DNA of 64,000 nucleotides from Pseudotabrizicola alkalilacus (GCF_003443995.1 NZ_QWEY01000001.1:62001-126000), one strand, 5' to 3'; positions 1 to 9,519 are shown, counted from the stretch's first letter. The notes: a model not told the origin generated them from the sequence alone. Program-made: numbers and translations.

Positions 1-738
1 ATAGCGCCGGTCATAATCCCCGGCATAGAGCCGGCTTTCGTCAAAATCGCTGGCCGCAAGCGCCCGACCCACGAGGATCAGCGCCGTGCGTTCGCCGTCG
101 CCGATGCTGGCATCCAGCGTCGCCAACGTGGCGCGCACCACCCGTTGATCGGGCCAGGACGCGCGGAACACCACGGCCACGGGGCAATCGGCCCCGTAAT
201 GCGGGATCAGCCGTGCCTGCACATCGCCCAGCACATGCACCGACAGGTGAATCGCCAGCGTCGCCCCGGTGCGCGCGAAATTCTCAAGGCTTTCGCCTTC
301 GGGCATGGCTGACGCGCGGCCTGAAGTGCGGGTCAGCACCAGCGATTGCGCGACGCCCGGCAGGGTCAGTTCAGCCCCCAGCACCGCCGCGGCGGCGGCA
401 AAGGCGGGCACGCCGGGGGTTATGTCATAGGGAATGTCCAGTGCGCGCAGGCGGCGCAACTGCTCCCCCATCGCCGACCAGACCGACAGATCGCCGGAAT
501 GCAGCCGCGCCACGTCATGACCTGCGGCATGGGCCGCGACAATCTCGGCAATGATGTCATCAAGGCTGAGCGAGGCCGTGTTCACAACCCTCGCCCCCGG
601 CGGGCAATGCGCCAGCAGCGCCTCGGGCACCAGACTGCCCGCATAGAGACAAACCGGACAAGCGGCGATCAGGTCACGCCCGCGCAGGGTGATCAGATCG
701 GCGGCCCCCGGCCCCGCACCGATGAAATGCACGGTCAT
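1..738 (-). CDS. cobM: Precorrin-4 C11-methyltransferase, C-terminus cut by window edge
   Basis: Reading the minus strand from 738 gives 246 residues with no stop before the window edge, close to the usual full length of about 250, so only the last few residues are missing. It would methylate C-11 of precorrin-4 using S-adenosylmethionine, in the cytoplasm, in aerobic cobalamin synthesis. The tetrapyrrole methylase signatures are visible: GAGPGAAD at residues 7-14, [10 protein letters not shown] at 78-87 and TPGVPAF at 106-112. The start ATG overlaps the TGA of cobE (ATGA), so it is the last visible gene of the cob series and probably translationally coupled. CbiF is the anaerobic homologue, but the neighbours are of the aerobic type. 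Confidence 0.95.
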   Translation of the reverse strand, partial: MTVHFIGAGPGAADLITLRGRDLIAACPVCLYAGSLVPEALLAHCPPGARVVNTASLSLDDIIAEIVAAHAAGHDVARLHSGDLSVWSAMGEQLRRLRALDIPYDITPGVPAFAAAAAVLGAELTLPGVAQSLVLTRTSGRASAMPEGESLENFARTGATLAIHLSVHVLGDVQARLIPHYGADCPVAVVFRASWPDQRVVRATLATLDASIGDGERTALILVGRALAASDFDESRLYAGDYDRRY

Positions 739-1103
739 TCGATGGCTCCTTTGCCAAGCGCCATGGCGCAGGTTACCGTTCCGTCCGGCGCATCCATCCG
801 CCCGACGATGAGGGTGGAATTTGCGCCCGCCGCCGCCAGAGCTGCGGCTTCGGCCACCGATCCGGTGCCGTACAGCGCTTGTACCCGCGCCGAGCGGGTG
901 GGCGTGTCGATGCCTGCCACCGCGACGCCCAGCACAATCATCCCGCGTTCTGTCGCCAGCCGCTGCAAGGCGGGTGCCATGGCCTTTGCCGCGACCGTTG
1001 CAAGCAGCGTGACCGGGCCACCGACCCCCTCGACCTGTTGCAGGGCGGCGCGGAACGACTCATAGGGCGCATCCTTGCGGAACCCGAACCCGGCGACCTT
1101 CAT
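735..1103 (-). CDS. cobE: CobE, CbiG C-terminal-domain-like cobalamin synthesis protein
   Basis: A 122-residue protein matching the CbiG C-terminal/CobE family, with [14 protein letters not shown] at 55-68 and [14 protein letters not shown] at 80-93. CobE is required for aerobic cobalamin synthesis, but its exact reaction is not settled; in the anaerobic pathway the homologous domain is part of CbiG, which opens the delta-lactone ring. The start at 1103 was preferred to an in-frame ATG at 1118 because it forms an ATGA overlap with the cobL stop (1100-1102), the junction type used throughout this operon. Its own stop overlaps the cobM start. Confidence 0.85.
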   Translation of the reverse strand: MKVAGFGFRKDAPYESFRAALQQVEGVGGPVTLLATVAAKAMAPALQRLATERGMIVLGVAVAGIDTPTRSARVQALYGTGSVAEAAALAAAGANSTLIVGRMDAPDGTVTCAMALGKGAIE

Positions 1104-2278
1104 CTTGTCACGCTCCATTGCACGACTGGGCGGCTGGCCTGCCAGCCACGAAAGCCGCCTAGCGGGGCCGCTTCGGCCAGATCAATCCGCAGCAGCGTGC
1201 CGCCATACCGGGCATGGCGGGCAGCAAGCACGCCCTCCCCCTCCAGCGTTACCGCGTTGGCCACCAGACGGGTGCCCTCGGGCAGTCGCGACCAGACCGC
1301 ATCATGCAGGGTCGCATCACCGCCGCCACCAATGAACACCGCATCGGGCAGGGGCAGATCCTGCAAAGCCGCCGGGGCCTTGCCCTCCACCACCCGCAGC
1401 CGGTGCGTCAGGCCAAAGGCGTCGGCGTTCAGACGAATATTCACGGCGCGATCCGCCCGCGCCTCGATGGCCACAGCGTGCCCACCAGCCAGACACCACT
1501 CGACCGAGATCGAGCCTGACCCTGCGCCGATATCCCAAAGCAACTCGCCCGGCCTTGGTGCAAGAGCCGAAAGCGTCAGCGCCCGCACCGGGCGTTTGGT
1601 GATCTGGCCGTCATGGGCAAAGCTGTCATCCGGCAGGCCAGAGGCGCGCGACAGACCCGCCTGGCGCGGCAGGTCCGCCCCCTCCAGCGCTACGGCCACC
1701 GGCGCGGCGATGTCGGGCCAGCCCGCCCCTTGGCGCAGCCGCTCCCGCGTGCCACCCATGGCCTCACACACTGTCAGGCGCACAGCGCCAAAGCCGTTTG
1801 CGGCCAGCCAGTCCGCCAGCTCGGCCACCGCTGCGGCATCGCGCAGCGTGCAGATCACGCGTACGCCGCGCGCCAGAACCGGGCGCAGCCGGGCAAAGGG
1901 CGCGGCATGCAGGCCGATGCAGGCAACCTGTTCCAGCCGCCAGCCAAGACGCGCCGCGACCAGCGAGAACGTGCCCGCCACCGGAAAAGCCTGCCATTCA
2001 TGCAGCGTCAATTGCGCCGCCAAAGAACCGCCCGCGCCAAACCAGAACGGATCGCCCGACACCAGCATCGCCACCTTGCGCCCGCGCAACGCCAGCAGCG
2101 GGGCCAGATCAAACGGCACCGGCCATTCCCGCCCACGCGCGCCGACAGCCGCCAGAGCCAGATGGCGCGGCGCGCCGAACACGATTTCCGCGCCGTCAAG
2201 TGCGGCACGGCTTGCCTCTGACAGGCCGGACAGGCCATCTTCGCCCAGACCGATGACCGACACCCAGGGTTCAGACAT
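1100..2278 (-). CDS. cobL: Precorrin-6Y C5,15-methyltransferase (decarboxylating), bifunctional CobL
   Basis: This 392-residue protein is the fused CbiE-CbiT form. The N-terminal half is a tetrapyrrole methylase (GLGEDGLSGL at 10-19, VSGDPF at 73-78). The C-terminal half is a class I methyltransferase with the SAM loop DIGAGSGS at 249-256. It would methylate C-5 and C-15 of precorrin-6Y and decarboxylate the acetate side chain at C-12, giving precorrin-8X. The start MSEPWV at 2278 is preferred over an ATG at 2305, because the upstream codons lie inside cobK on the other strand. Its start codon is one base away from the divergent cobK start, so any promoter for it must lie inside cobK or further upstream. 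Confidence 0.94.
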   Translation of the reverse strand: MSEPWVSVIGLGEDGLSGLSEASRAALDGAEIVFGAPRHLALAAVGARGREWPVPFDLAPLLALRGRKVAMLVSGDPFWFGAGGSLAAQLTLHEWQAFPVAGTFSLVAARLGWRLEQVACIGLHAAPFARLRPVLARGVRVICTLRDAAAVAELADWLAANGFGAVRLTVCEAMGGTRERLRQGAGWPDIAAPVAVALEGADLPRQAGLSRASGLPDDSFAHDGQITKRPVRALTLSALAPRPGELLWDIGAGSGSISVEWCLAGGHAVAIEARADRAVNIRLNADAFGLTHRLRVVEGKAPAALQDLPLPDAVFIGGGGDATLHDAVWSRLPEGTRLVANAVTLEGEGVLAARHARYGGTLLRIDLAEAAPLGGFRGWQASRPVVQWSVTR

Positions 2279-2279
2279 T

Positions 2280-3029
2280 ATGCGCGTCCTTTTGCTCGGC
2301 GGCACGACCGAAGCCAGCTTGCTGGCCCGCGCCCTTGCCGAGGCGGGGATCGACGCAGTGTTTTCCTATGCCGGGCGCACGGCGGCCCCGGTGGCCCAGC
2401 CGGTGCCAGTGCGCTGCGGCGGCTTTGGCGGGGCGGAGGGGCTGGCGGATTACCTTGTCGCCGAAGGCATCACCCATGTCGTCGACGCCACCCACCCCTT
2501 TGCCGCGCAGATCAGCCGCAATGCCATTGCTGCCTGTGCGGCAGGCGTTGTGCCGCTGGCGGTGCTGGAACGCCCGCAATGGCAGGCCGGTCCCGGTGAC
2601 GACTGGCGCCATGTGCCCGATGTACAGGCCGCAGTTCAGGCCCTGCCAGATGCGCCCGCAAGGGTGTTTCTGGCGATCGGCAAGCAAACCCTGTCGCCCT
2701 TTGCCGCCAGACCGCAGCATCATTACCTGCTGCGGCTGGTCGACGCGCCCGATGCGCCGTTGCCGTTGCCGGATGCCGCTGCGGTCATCGCGCGGGGGCC
2801 TTTTGCGGTGGAGGGCGATCTTGCCCTCCTGCGGGACAATCGCATCACCCATATCGTCGCCAAGAACGCGGGCGGCAGCGGGGCGGGGGCCAAGCTGGTC
2901 GCCGCGCGCCGGTTGGGTCTGCCGGTGATCCTGATCGACCGGCCAGCCCTGCCGCCGCGTCTGGTGCTGGGGTCGGTGCCCGAGGTGATGCGCTGGCTGC
3001 ATCATAGCGACACCGAACGCGGGGTATAA
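2280..3029 (+). CDS. cobK: Precorrin-6A reductase CobK, inverted within the cob series
   Basis: A 249-residue CobK/CbiJ-family enzyme that reduces the macrocycle of precorrin-6A with NADPH to precorrin-6B, the substrate of CobL. The N-terminal nucleotide loop GGTTEA (7-12), the motif DATHPFA (69-75) and the C-terminal KNAGGSGAGAK are typical. An open frame extends far upstream on this strand, but the start at 2280 is fixed by the N-terminal motif MRVLLLGGTTEA. It is transcribed against all its cob neighbours: the start abuts the cobL start (2278) and the last 28 bases overlap the 3' end of cobJ. Its promoter must therefore lie inside cobL. Confidence 0.94.
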   Translation: MRVLLLGGTTEASLLARALAEAGIDAVFSYAGRTAAPVAQPVPVRCGGFGGAEGLADYLVAEGITHVVDATHPFAAQISRNAIAACAAGVVPLAVLERPQWQAGPGDDWRHVPDVQAAVQALPDAPARVFLAIGKQTLSPFAARPQHHYLLRLVDAPDAPLPLPDAAAVIARGPFAVEGDLALLRDNRITHIVAKNAGGSGAGAKLVAARRLGLPVILIDRPALPPRLVLGSVPEVMRWLHHSDTERGV

Positions 3030-3739
3030 AGCCAGCGCCCGACGCGCCGGGTGGCCGGGTTTCCGACAATGACCACGGTGCGCATATCGGCCATTTCGGG
3101 CAAAGCCTCGGCCAGCGTCACGGTGGTCAGCGCCTCATCCACTGTCGAGACCGCGCGGGCGAACAGGATCAGGCGGCCCGGCTCACATTCCTCGCGCAGG
3201 ATCTCCAGCACGCGGGCAAACTGATGCGGGCGGGCTTTTGAGCGCGGGTTATAGAACGCCATCGCAAAGCCGCCACGCGCGGCATGGCGCAGGCGGCGTT
3301 CGACCACGGCGGCGGGTTTCAGATTGTCGCTCAGGTTGATGGCGCAGAAATCATGGCCCAAAGGCGCACCCGCCCGGGCGGCAGCGGCCAGCATGGCGGT
3401 GATTCCGGGCAGAATGCGGATATCGGCGCTATGATCCTGCGGTCGCGTCTCCAGCACCTCGAAAAGGGCCGAGGCCATGGCGAACACGCCCGGATCACCC
3501 GACGACACGATCACGACCCGCCGACCCGCTCCCGCAAGCTCCAGCGCCAGCGTCGCCCGGTCCAGCTCCACCCGGTTGTCGGACGGGTGCAGCACCAGTC
3601 CGGGGCGGGGGGCCACGCGGGCGACATAGGGAATATAGCCGATCACGTCGGTCGCATCGGCCAGTGCCTGCGTCACCTCGGGGGTTACCAGAGTGTCAGC
3701 GCCGGGGCCAAGCCCGGCAACCGCGATCCAGCCGGTCAT
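3002..3739 (-). CDS. cobJ: Precorrin-3B C17-methyltransferase
   Basis: A 245-residue tetrapyrrole methylase with GLGPGADTLVTPE near the N-terminus (9-21), SSGDPGVFAMAS at 79-90, an LPGITAM motif and the CobJ-typical AFYNPRSKARP. It methylates C-17 of precorrin-3B with ring contraction to give precorrin-4. The start ATG at 3739 overlaps the TGA of cobI (ATGA). The 3' end overlaps the convergent cobK by 28 bases, so the two transcripts are complementary there. Confidence 0.94.
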   Translation of the reverse strand: MTGWIAVAGLGPGADTLVTPEVTQALADATDVIGYIPYVARVAPRPGLVLHPSDNRVELDRATLALELAGAGRRVVIVSSGDPGVFAMASALFEVLETRPQDHSADIRILPGITAMLAAAARAGAPLGHDFCAINLSDNLKPAAVVERRLRHAARGGFAMAFYNPRSKARPHQFARVLEILREECEPGRLILFARAVSTVDEALTTVTLAEALPEMADMRTVVIVGNPATRRVGRWLYTPRSVSL

Positions 3740-4506
3740 TCATCGCCCCCAGCGGTTGGCCGGCGGCCCTGACCATGCACCAGCACGATGGCGAAATAGG
3801 GGCAATCCGCCGCCTCTACCTCTGCCAGCCGCGCGATGCGCTGACCCGGCATCGTGCCGCGCTCGATCAGCCAGGCCTCCTCCAGCCGCCCCGCCACCGC
3901 CAGCGCGCGCCGTACCCGTGGCAGGTTGCGCCCGGTTTTCATGATCGCCAGCGCATCGGCCCCCTGCATGTGACGGATCAGCTCTGCCTCGGGCAGGGTG
4001 CCCATGAGCACGGTCAGCACGTCATCGCCCCAGGTCATCGGCACACCGCTGGCATGCCAGCAGCCCACCATGCCGGGAATGCCGGGAATGACCTCGACCG
4101 GCACGTGATCCTTCAGCCGCACATACAGATGCATGAACGACCCATAGAGAAAGGGGTCGCCCTCACACAGCACCACCACATCAACACCTGTCGCAACCAG
4201 CGCCTTCAGCTGCGCGGCCCAGTCGTCATAGAAACCGGACAGCAGGCGAATGTAGTCCGGGCTGTCGAAGGGCAGTTCGGTGGTCACCGGATATTCCATC
4301 GCATGTTCGCGCACATCCGGTGTCAGCATCCCCTCGACAATGCGCCGGGCCTGACCTTGCCGCCCGGCCTTGCGGAAATAGGCGATATGCGCGGCCCCCC
4401 GGATCACCCTGTCGGACCGGACCGAGATCAGATCGGGATCGCCGGGGCCGAGCCCTGCGCAGATGATGCGTCCTGTGATCATGCCTTGGGTCATGTCCTG
4501 TGTCAT
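3736..4506 (-). CDS. cobI: Precorrin-2 C20-methyltransferase
   Basis: Tetrapyrrole methylase of the CobI/CbiL type that adds a methyl group to C-20 of precorrin-2, giving precorrin-3A. Visible motifs are CAGLGPGDPDL near the start, CEGDPFLYGSFMHLY in the middle and EVIPGIPGM. Three in-frame ATGs precede the conserved core (4506, 4494, 4482), within a small repeat of the codons for MTQ(D/G). I list 4506 because it makes an ATGA overlap with cobH, but 4482 gives the more typical N-terminus (MITGRIICAG). The end overlaps the start of cobJ. The protein has 256 residues from 4506 or 248 from 4482; the family usually has about 240. Confidence 0.93.
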   Translation of the reverse strand: MTQDMTQGMITGRIICAGLGPGDPDLISVRSDRVIRGAAHIAYFRKAGRQGQARRIVEGMLTPDVREHAMEYPVTTELPFDSPDYIRLLSGFYDDWAAQLKALVATGVDVVVLCEGDPFLYGSFMHLYVRLKDHVPVEVIPGIPGMVGCWHASGVPMTWGDDVLTVLMGTLPEAELIRHMQGADALAIMKTGRNLPRVRRALAVAGRLEEAWLIERGTMPGQRIARLAEVEAADCPYFAIVLVHGQGRRPTAGGDE

Positions 4507-5132
4507 TCCTTGCGACAGGCCAGCGCGTTGACCGCCGCAACGGTGATGGCCGATCCGCCCAACCGCCCTTCGACAATCATCGCGGGCACCGGGGGCGCGG
4601 CAATCAGCGCCGCTTTCGACTCTGCCGCGCCGACAAAGCCGACCGGGCAACCGATGATGGCGGCGGGGCGGGGGCAATCGGGGTCTTCGAGCATGTTCAG
4701 CAGATGAAACAGCGCCGTCGGCGCATTGCCGATGGCCACCACCGCGCCCGCCAGATGCGGCCGCCACAGCTCCACCGCCGCCGCAGACCGCGTGTTGCCA
4801 ATCTTTGCGGCAAGGGCGGGCACCGACGGGTCTTTCAAAGTGCAGATCACCGCATTTGCGGCAGGCAACCGGGTGCGGGTGATGCCTTCGCTGACCATGC
4901 GCACATCGCACAGGATCGGCGCACCTGCCTCCAGTGCCGTACGCGCAGCCACAGCCATTCCGGGGGTAAAGCGCACCGACTGTTCCAGCCCGACCATGCC
5001 CGCCGCGTGGATCATCCGCACCACTACGACCTCTTCCTCAGGGGTAAAGCGCGCAAGCTCTGCCTCTGCCCGGATGGTGGCAAAGGAGTGCAGATAGATC
5101 GCGGCCCCGTCGGTTTCATAGACATGCGGCAT
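4503..5132 (-). CDS. cobH: Precorrin-8X methylmutase
   Basis: A 209-residue CobH/CbiC-family enzyme that moves the methyl group from C-11 to C-12 of precorrin-8X, forming hydrogenobyrinate. The expected catalytic histidine is in RMIHAAGMVGLEQ (His42). ILCDVRMVSEGITR and GCPVGFVGAAESK are the other conserved blocks. The length is normal. The start shares a base with the cobG stop (TGATG) and its stop overlaps the cobI start, so it is coupled on both sides. Confidence 0.95.
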   Translation of the reverse strand: MPHVYETDGAAIYLHSFATIRAEAELARFTPEEEVVVVRMIHAAGMVGLEQSVRFTPGMAVAARTALEAGAPILCDVRMVSEGITRTRLPAANAVICTLKDPSVPALAAKIGNTRSAAAVELWRPHLAGAVVAIGNAPTALFHLLNMLEDPDCPRPAAIIGCPVGFVGAAESKAALIAAPPVPAMIVEGRLGGSAITVAAVNALACRKE

Positions 5133-6274
5133 CAGAACAATCCTTTCAGATCAATGTCAGGCGCGGACAGGCCCTGTGCGTCGGGCGTGTCCTGTGCGGT
5201 GCCGTGCCGGATGCGGTCAAAGCCCTGCGGCGTGGCCACCAGTGTCACATCGGCCACCGCAGGATGGGCGCAGCCTTTGGCGCAGCCCGAGACGTGCAGC
5301 GTTTTGCCCTCGGGTACAAAGGCGGCAAGGCGGCGGGCCAGCGGGCGCACCGGCTCATGCGCCTGCAGACAGCCGGGCGTGCCGGTGCAGGCCGACACGC
5401 GGCGCAGCGGGTCATCCGCGCACAGGATCAGCCCCGGCAGATCGGGAAGCCGGGTCAGGCCCCGGATCAGCAGCATCCGCCACGGCGTCACCCGCAGGTC
5501 GCCCCGCTGCGCCAAAGCGGCCAGCGTTCCGGCCTGCATCTGCCCGAATGCGAAACCGACCATAGCGCCCTGCGGATATAACCCCGGCGCAGGTGCCACA
5601 GCGGCAGGGGCAGGGGCCACGCTGCCCGCCAGCGGACCCTTGGGCTGCACCCCGCGCGCGATCAGACCGGCCATACGGCCCCGGCCACCGGTCACGCCGC
5701 CAGAGGCCACAAACCACTGTGCAAGGGCGACCGCTTGCTGGCCGACGTCCGCAGGTTCAACCGGCGCGCCCAAAGGCAGACCGTCACAGCGCAGGATCAA
5801 CCCGCCCGCGCTGTTACGCTCCAGCCGGATATCGGCGGGGACGGAGTGCAGAACCGGCGCAGGGCCGGTGTCGATGGCAAAGCCGAACTTGCCCGGCAGA
5901 ACCGGCATATCCGCAAGAGCCGCCGCAAGGGTCTGCGCCAGTGCCTCTGTCACAGCATCGGCAAAGGGTGTGACCAGCAGGTTGCGCTGCGCCTCTTGTG
6001 CGGCGTCGGTGTCGATCAGGCCAAGGGCGCGCAGATCGGCGATCAGGGCAGGGTGGCTGGCCTCTGTCACGCCGCGCACCTGCACATTGCCCCGGCCTGA
6101 CAGATCAATCACGCCGTTGCCATGCGCCTGCGCTGCCGCTGCGATACCCGCCGCCTGTGTCTGGCTCAGCCGTCCGGCATCGGGGCGCACCCGCACCACC
6201 AGCCCGTCGCCCGACATCATCGGGCGCAGCGCACCGGGGCACCAGCCTTGCACCACGAATCCCGCGCCGGTCAT
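5132..6274 (-). CDS. cobG: Precorrin-3B synthase, iron-sulfur CobG
   Basis: A 380-residue member of the nitrite/sulfite reductase-like CobG family, the oxygen-dependent enzyme that hydroxylates precorrin-3A at C-20 and forms a lactone. It marks the pathway as aerobic. The cysteines expected to hold a 4Fe-4S cluster lie in CTGTPGC and SGCAKGCAHP in the C-terminal third. The ATG at 6274 forms TGATG with the cobN stop; a GTG one codon upstream (6277) is an alternative start. Organisms without cobG use CobZ, which was not seen here. Confidence 0.93.
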   Translation of the reverse strand: MTGAGFVVQGWCPGALRPMMSGDGLVVRVRPDAGRLSQTQAAGIAAAAQAHGNGVIDLSGRGNVQVRGVTEASHPALIADLRALGLIDTDAAQEAQRNLLVTPFADAVTEALAQTLAAALADMPVLPGKFGFAIDTGPAPVLHSVPADIRLERNSAGGLILRCDGLPLGAPVEPADVGQQAVALAQWFVASGGVTGGRGRMAGLIARGVQPKGPLAGSVAPAPAAVAPAPGLYPQGAMVGFAFGQMQAGTLAALAQRGDLRVTPWRMLLIRGLTRLPDLPGLILCADDPLRRVSACTGTPGCLQAHEPVRPLARRLAAFVPEGKTLHVSGCAKGCAHPAVADVTLVATPQGFDRIRHGTAQDTPDAQGLSAPDIDLKGLF

Positions 6275-9200
6275 CACAGAGCCCCCATGGCAGCGGCGAT
6301 GGAGTTGCGCCGCGTGACCCAGAGCCCGGCGTCGTTCAACCGTCGGAACAGATCCTGCAGCGCGGCCAGCGCGCCCGGATTTTCCTGCGCCATGAAGGCC
6401 ACCACATCGTCGCGGCCCAGCGTGGCCTCGTGGTACAGGTCGAACAGATGCGGCGGCACCACCCCGGCCAGATGGGCAAAGGCGGCCATATGGTCCAGCG
6501 TCGCGGTAATCTCCGCCGCGCCGCGAAAGCCATGCGCCATCATCCCGTCCGCCCAGGCAGGGTTGGCGGCGCGGGCGCGCACCACGCGGGCAATTTCTTC
6601 GGTCAGGCTGCGGGCGCGCGGGCGGTCGGGCTGGGTTGCATCCAGATGATACAGGGCCGGGCGTTCCGCCCCCAGCCGCGCCATTGCGGCGGCAAACCCC
6701 GCCTCGTGTGCGGCATAATCGGCGGCCAGCAGCAGGTCACTTTCCGGCAAGTCCTGCGCATGAACAAAGGCATCTGCCGCGCGCAGCCGCGCCTCCAGCC
6801 CGGCGCGGTCATCGCGGCTGATGCCATCCGCGCCAATCGCCCAGGACGAGGAGGCCAGCCACGCCTCGCCCGCCGCCGCGCGGGCCTGATCGGTGAAATC
6901 ACCCATCGCCACGCCCATCCCCAGGCCATACTGCCCCGGACGCGGCCCGAACACCCGCGCCGACGGGTCGCGGTAGGGATTGTCCTCTGCCGCCTCGTCA
7001 CGCGCGGCCAAAGCTGCGGCCCCGGTTTCAAACAGCGCCGCCAGCCCCGGAAACACGTCGCGGAACAGGCCTGAGACGCGCAGCGTCACGCTGATGCGCG
7101 GGCGGCCCAGCAGGGCCAGTGGCACCACTTCGACCCCCGACACCCGGCCAGAGCCCGCATCCCAGACCGGGGCCAGCCCGGCCAGATGCAGCGCCATGGC
7201 AAATTCCTCGCCCGCCGTGCGCATGGTGGCGCTGCCCCACAGATCGACCACCAGACCACGCGGCCAGTCGCCGTGATCCTGCAAATGCTTGCGCAACAGC
7301 TCTTCGGCCAGCTTCACCCCCTGCGCATGGGCAGACCGGGTGGGTACGGCGCGGGGATCGACGGAAAACAGGTTGCGCCCGGTCGGCAACACATCGCTGC
7401 GCCCCCGCGCGGGCGAGCCGGAGGGGCCGGGCGCGACCCTGCGCCCCGCAAGTGCGGTCATCAGCCCGGCCCGCTCGGCATCGCCACATGCGCCCCGGCC
7501 AAAGGTGTGCAGCCCCTGACCGTACTGGCTTTCCTTGATGTCGCAGACAAAACGGTCGATCCGTGTGATCGCCTCGGCCATGCCTGCGTTGGCGGGCAGG
7601 CCAAGGTCATCCTCGACCCCGGTGGCACGGGCTTCGGTGCGGATGTCGGTGATCAGCCGGTCACGGCGGCCGGGGTCAAGCCCATCGGCGGTGGAATATT
7701 CGTCCAGCAGCCGTTCCAGCCGCTGCATCGCCTGTGGCACGGCAGATTGTGCCAGCGGCGGCGGCAGATGCCCGATCGTGACAGCGCCGATCCGGCGTTT
7801 GGCCTGCGCCGCCTCACCCGGATCGTTGACGATGAACGGGTAGATCACCGGCAGATCCCCGGTCAGCGCCTCGGGCCAGCACGCGCCGGACAGGGCGACG
7901 GATTTGCCGGGCAGCCATTCCAGCGTGCCATGTGCGCCCATATGCACCATCGCATGCAGCCCCAGTGACCGAAGCCAGAGGTAGAATGCGACATAGCCAT
8001 GACGCGGAATGCGCGCCAGATCGTGATAGTGCGCGTCGCGGGCATCGACCTCACCCCGTTCCGGCTGCAAAGCGATCAGGATCTTGCCCCGGCGCAGGGC
8101 GGCGAACTGAAAGGTTGCGTCGGCAAAGGCCGGGTCATCCTCGGGCTGGCCCCAAGCCGCATAAAGCGCCGCGCGCAGGTCAGGTGACAGCGTGTCGAGC
8201 GCCGCGAGATAGTCCGCGAGAGGCCAGTGCAGACGGGTCTGCATCAGGGCGTCGCTCAGCGCGTCATCCTTCGGGGCGTGATACCCTGCATCGCTAAGGT
8301 CCGTCAAAAGCGCCTCGGTCGAGGCGAGGGCATCCAGACCGACCGCATGCGCCATCTGATGCGGGCGGCCGGGATAGGTGGACAAGACCACTGCCAGAGC
8401 CCGGTCCGCCGTTGCACTGGCGGACAGCCGGTGCCACGCCTGCACCCGCGCCACCACCCGCGCGACCTGCTCCGGGTCGGCGCGGTGGGCAAAGCGGGAA
8501 AACTGCAGATCGGGGTCACGTTGCCCCGGCGATTTGAACGAGACCACGCCGGCAAACAGCCGGCCATCGACCTCGGGAAGCACCACATGCATCGCCAGAT
8601 CGGCAGGCGACAAGCCGCGGTCTGACTCGCGCCAGTCCCGCTTGCGGGCCGTGGACAGGGCCACCTGAAACACCGGGCAGTCCATGCCGTCAAACGGCGT
8701 GGAGCCGTCATCCGCCCGCGCCGAAAACGCGGTGGCATTCACGATGGCAACCGGCGGCGCGGCGCTGAGCCGGGGCCGCAGCCAATCGGCAAAGCCGGGG
8801 GCCTTGAGCGAGGGCGCAAACACCCCGCAAGCCGCAAACCCGGCCTGACGCAACGCATGGATCAGCGCATCAACCGGGGCGGTATCGGCGGCGGTCACAT
8901 AGCTGCGATACAGGCTGACCAGCACCAGTGGCCCCCCTGGCGGGGCAGTGATCACGCCGCGCTCGGGGTCATAGAACCCGAAATCCGGCACCCGCTTGTC
9001 GCCCGGCACGGGGCCGGCATACAGCCCGGCCGCAAGGCAAAGCTGCGCCAGAGCCGCCTGCGCCGCCACAGCACCCCCGGCGTCACACAGCTCCTGCAAC
9101 CGCCGTAGGGTCGAGACGGGCAAGGTTGACGCCGCATCCAGCGCCTGATCGGGCCGCCCGTCGGCGGGCAGGATCGCCAGCGCAATTCCGCGCCGTCGGG

Positions 9201-9510
9201 CCAGATCCTGCACCGACGCAATGCCATAGGGCCAATACGCCTCGCCGCCGATCAGGCGGATCAGAATGGCCTTGGCCCCGGTCAGGGTCTGCTCGACATA
9301 GGTATCGACCGAGACCGGATGTTTCAGCGCAACAATGTTCTGCAACCGCAGCGCGGGCAACGCCCCCGCCGCGCGGTGCCAGCCCGCCGCAAAGGCCCCA
9401 AGGTCGCTGTCGGAAAATGACAGCACCACCAGCTCTGCCGGGTCTTGACCCGGATCAAACGGAGCTTCGGTCTGATCCAGACCATGGGTCTCGCGGAAGA
9501 CGACATGCAT
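6274..9510 (-). CDS. cobN: Aerobic cobaltochelatase large subunit CobN
   Basis: A 1,078-residue protein of the CobN/BchH/ChlH family, the substrate-binding subunit of the ATP-dependent chelatase that inserts cobalt into hydrogenobyrinate a,c-diamide. The central HMGAHGTLEWLPGKSVALSG block is diagnostic. It is shorter than the roughly 1,250-residue CobN of Pseudomonas denitrificans. The AAA+ partners CobS and CobT are not in this window. It lies between cobW and cobG; the gap to cobW is 9 bases and its stop overlaps the cobG start. CobN rather than BchH is assigned because every neighbour is a cobalamin gene. Confidence 0.95.
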   Translation of the reverse strand: MHVVFRETHGLDQTEAPFDPGQDPAELVVLSFSDSDLGAFAAGWHRAAGALPALRLQNIVALKHPVSVDTYVEQTLTGAKAILIRLIGGEAYWPYGIASVQDLARRRGIALAILPADGRPDQALDAASTLPVSTLRRLQELCDAGGAVAAQAALAQLCLAAGLYAGPVPGDKRVPDFGFYDPERGVITAPPGGPLVLVSLYRSYVTAADTAPVDALIHALRQAGFAACGVFAPSLKAPGFADWLRPRLSAAPPVAIVNATAFSARADDGSTPFDGMDCPVFQVALSTARKRDWRESDRGLSPADLAMHVVLPEVDGRLFAGVVSFKSPGQRDPDLQFSRFAHRADPEQVARVVARVQAWHRLSASATADRALAVVLSTYPGRPHQMAHAVGLDALASTEALLTDLSDAGYHAPKDDALSDALMQTRLHWPLADYLAALDTLSPDLRAALYAAWGQPEDDPAFADATFQFAALRRGKILIALQPERGEVDARDAHYHDLARIPRHGYVAFYLWLRSLGLHAMVHMGAHGTLEWLPGKSVALSGACWPEALTGDLPVIYPFIVNDPGEAAQAKRRIGAVTIGHLPPPLAQSAVPQAMQRLERLLDEYSTADGLDPGRRDRLITDIRTEARATGVEDDLGLPANAGMAEAITRIDRFVCDIKESQYGQGLHTFGRGACGDAERAGLMTALAGRRVAPGPSGSPARGRSDVLPTGRNLFSVDPRAVPTRSAHAQGVKLAEELLRKHLQDHGDWPRGLVVDLWGSATMRTAGEEFAMALHLAGLAPVWDAGSGRVSGVEVVPLALLGRPRISVTLRVSGLFRDVFPGLAALFETGAAALAARDEAAEDNPYRDPSARVFGPRPGQYGLGMGVAMGDFTDQARAAAGEAWLASSSWAIGADGISRDDRAGLEARLRAADAFVHAQDLPESDLLLAADYAAHEAGFAAAMARLGAERPALYHLDATQPDRPRARSLTEEIARVVRARAANPAWADGMMAHGFRGAAEITATLDHMAAFAHLAGVVPPHLFDLYHEATLGRDDVVAFMAQENPGALAALQDLFRRLNDAGLWVTRRNSIAAAMGAL

Positions 9511-9519
9511 GATGCGGTT

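Noticed and set aside
879-3029. Long plus-strand frame of 716 residues across cobE, cobL and into cobK
   Set aside because: Only the last 249 codons match CobK; the rest is an antisense shadow of cobE and cobL with low-complexity Arg/Pro/Ser composition.
4482-4506. Small repeat MTQ(D/G)M at the cobI start as a regulatory repeat
   Set aside because: It is just two tandem copies of about 12 bases at the cobH-cobI junction and explains only the start-site ambiguity.
4500-6317. Plus-strand frame of 605 residues opposite cobG and cobH
   Set aside because: It mirrors the well supported CobG and CobH proteins and resembles no family.
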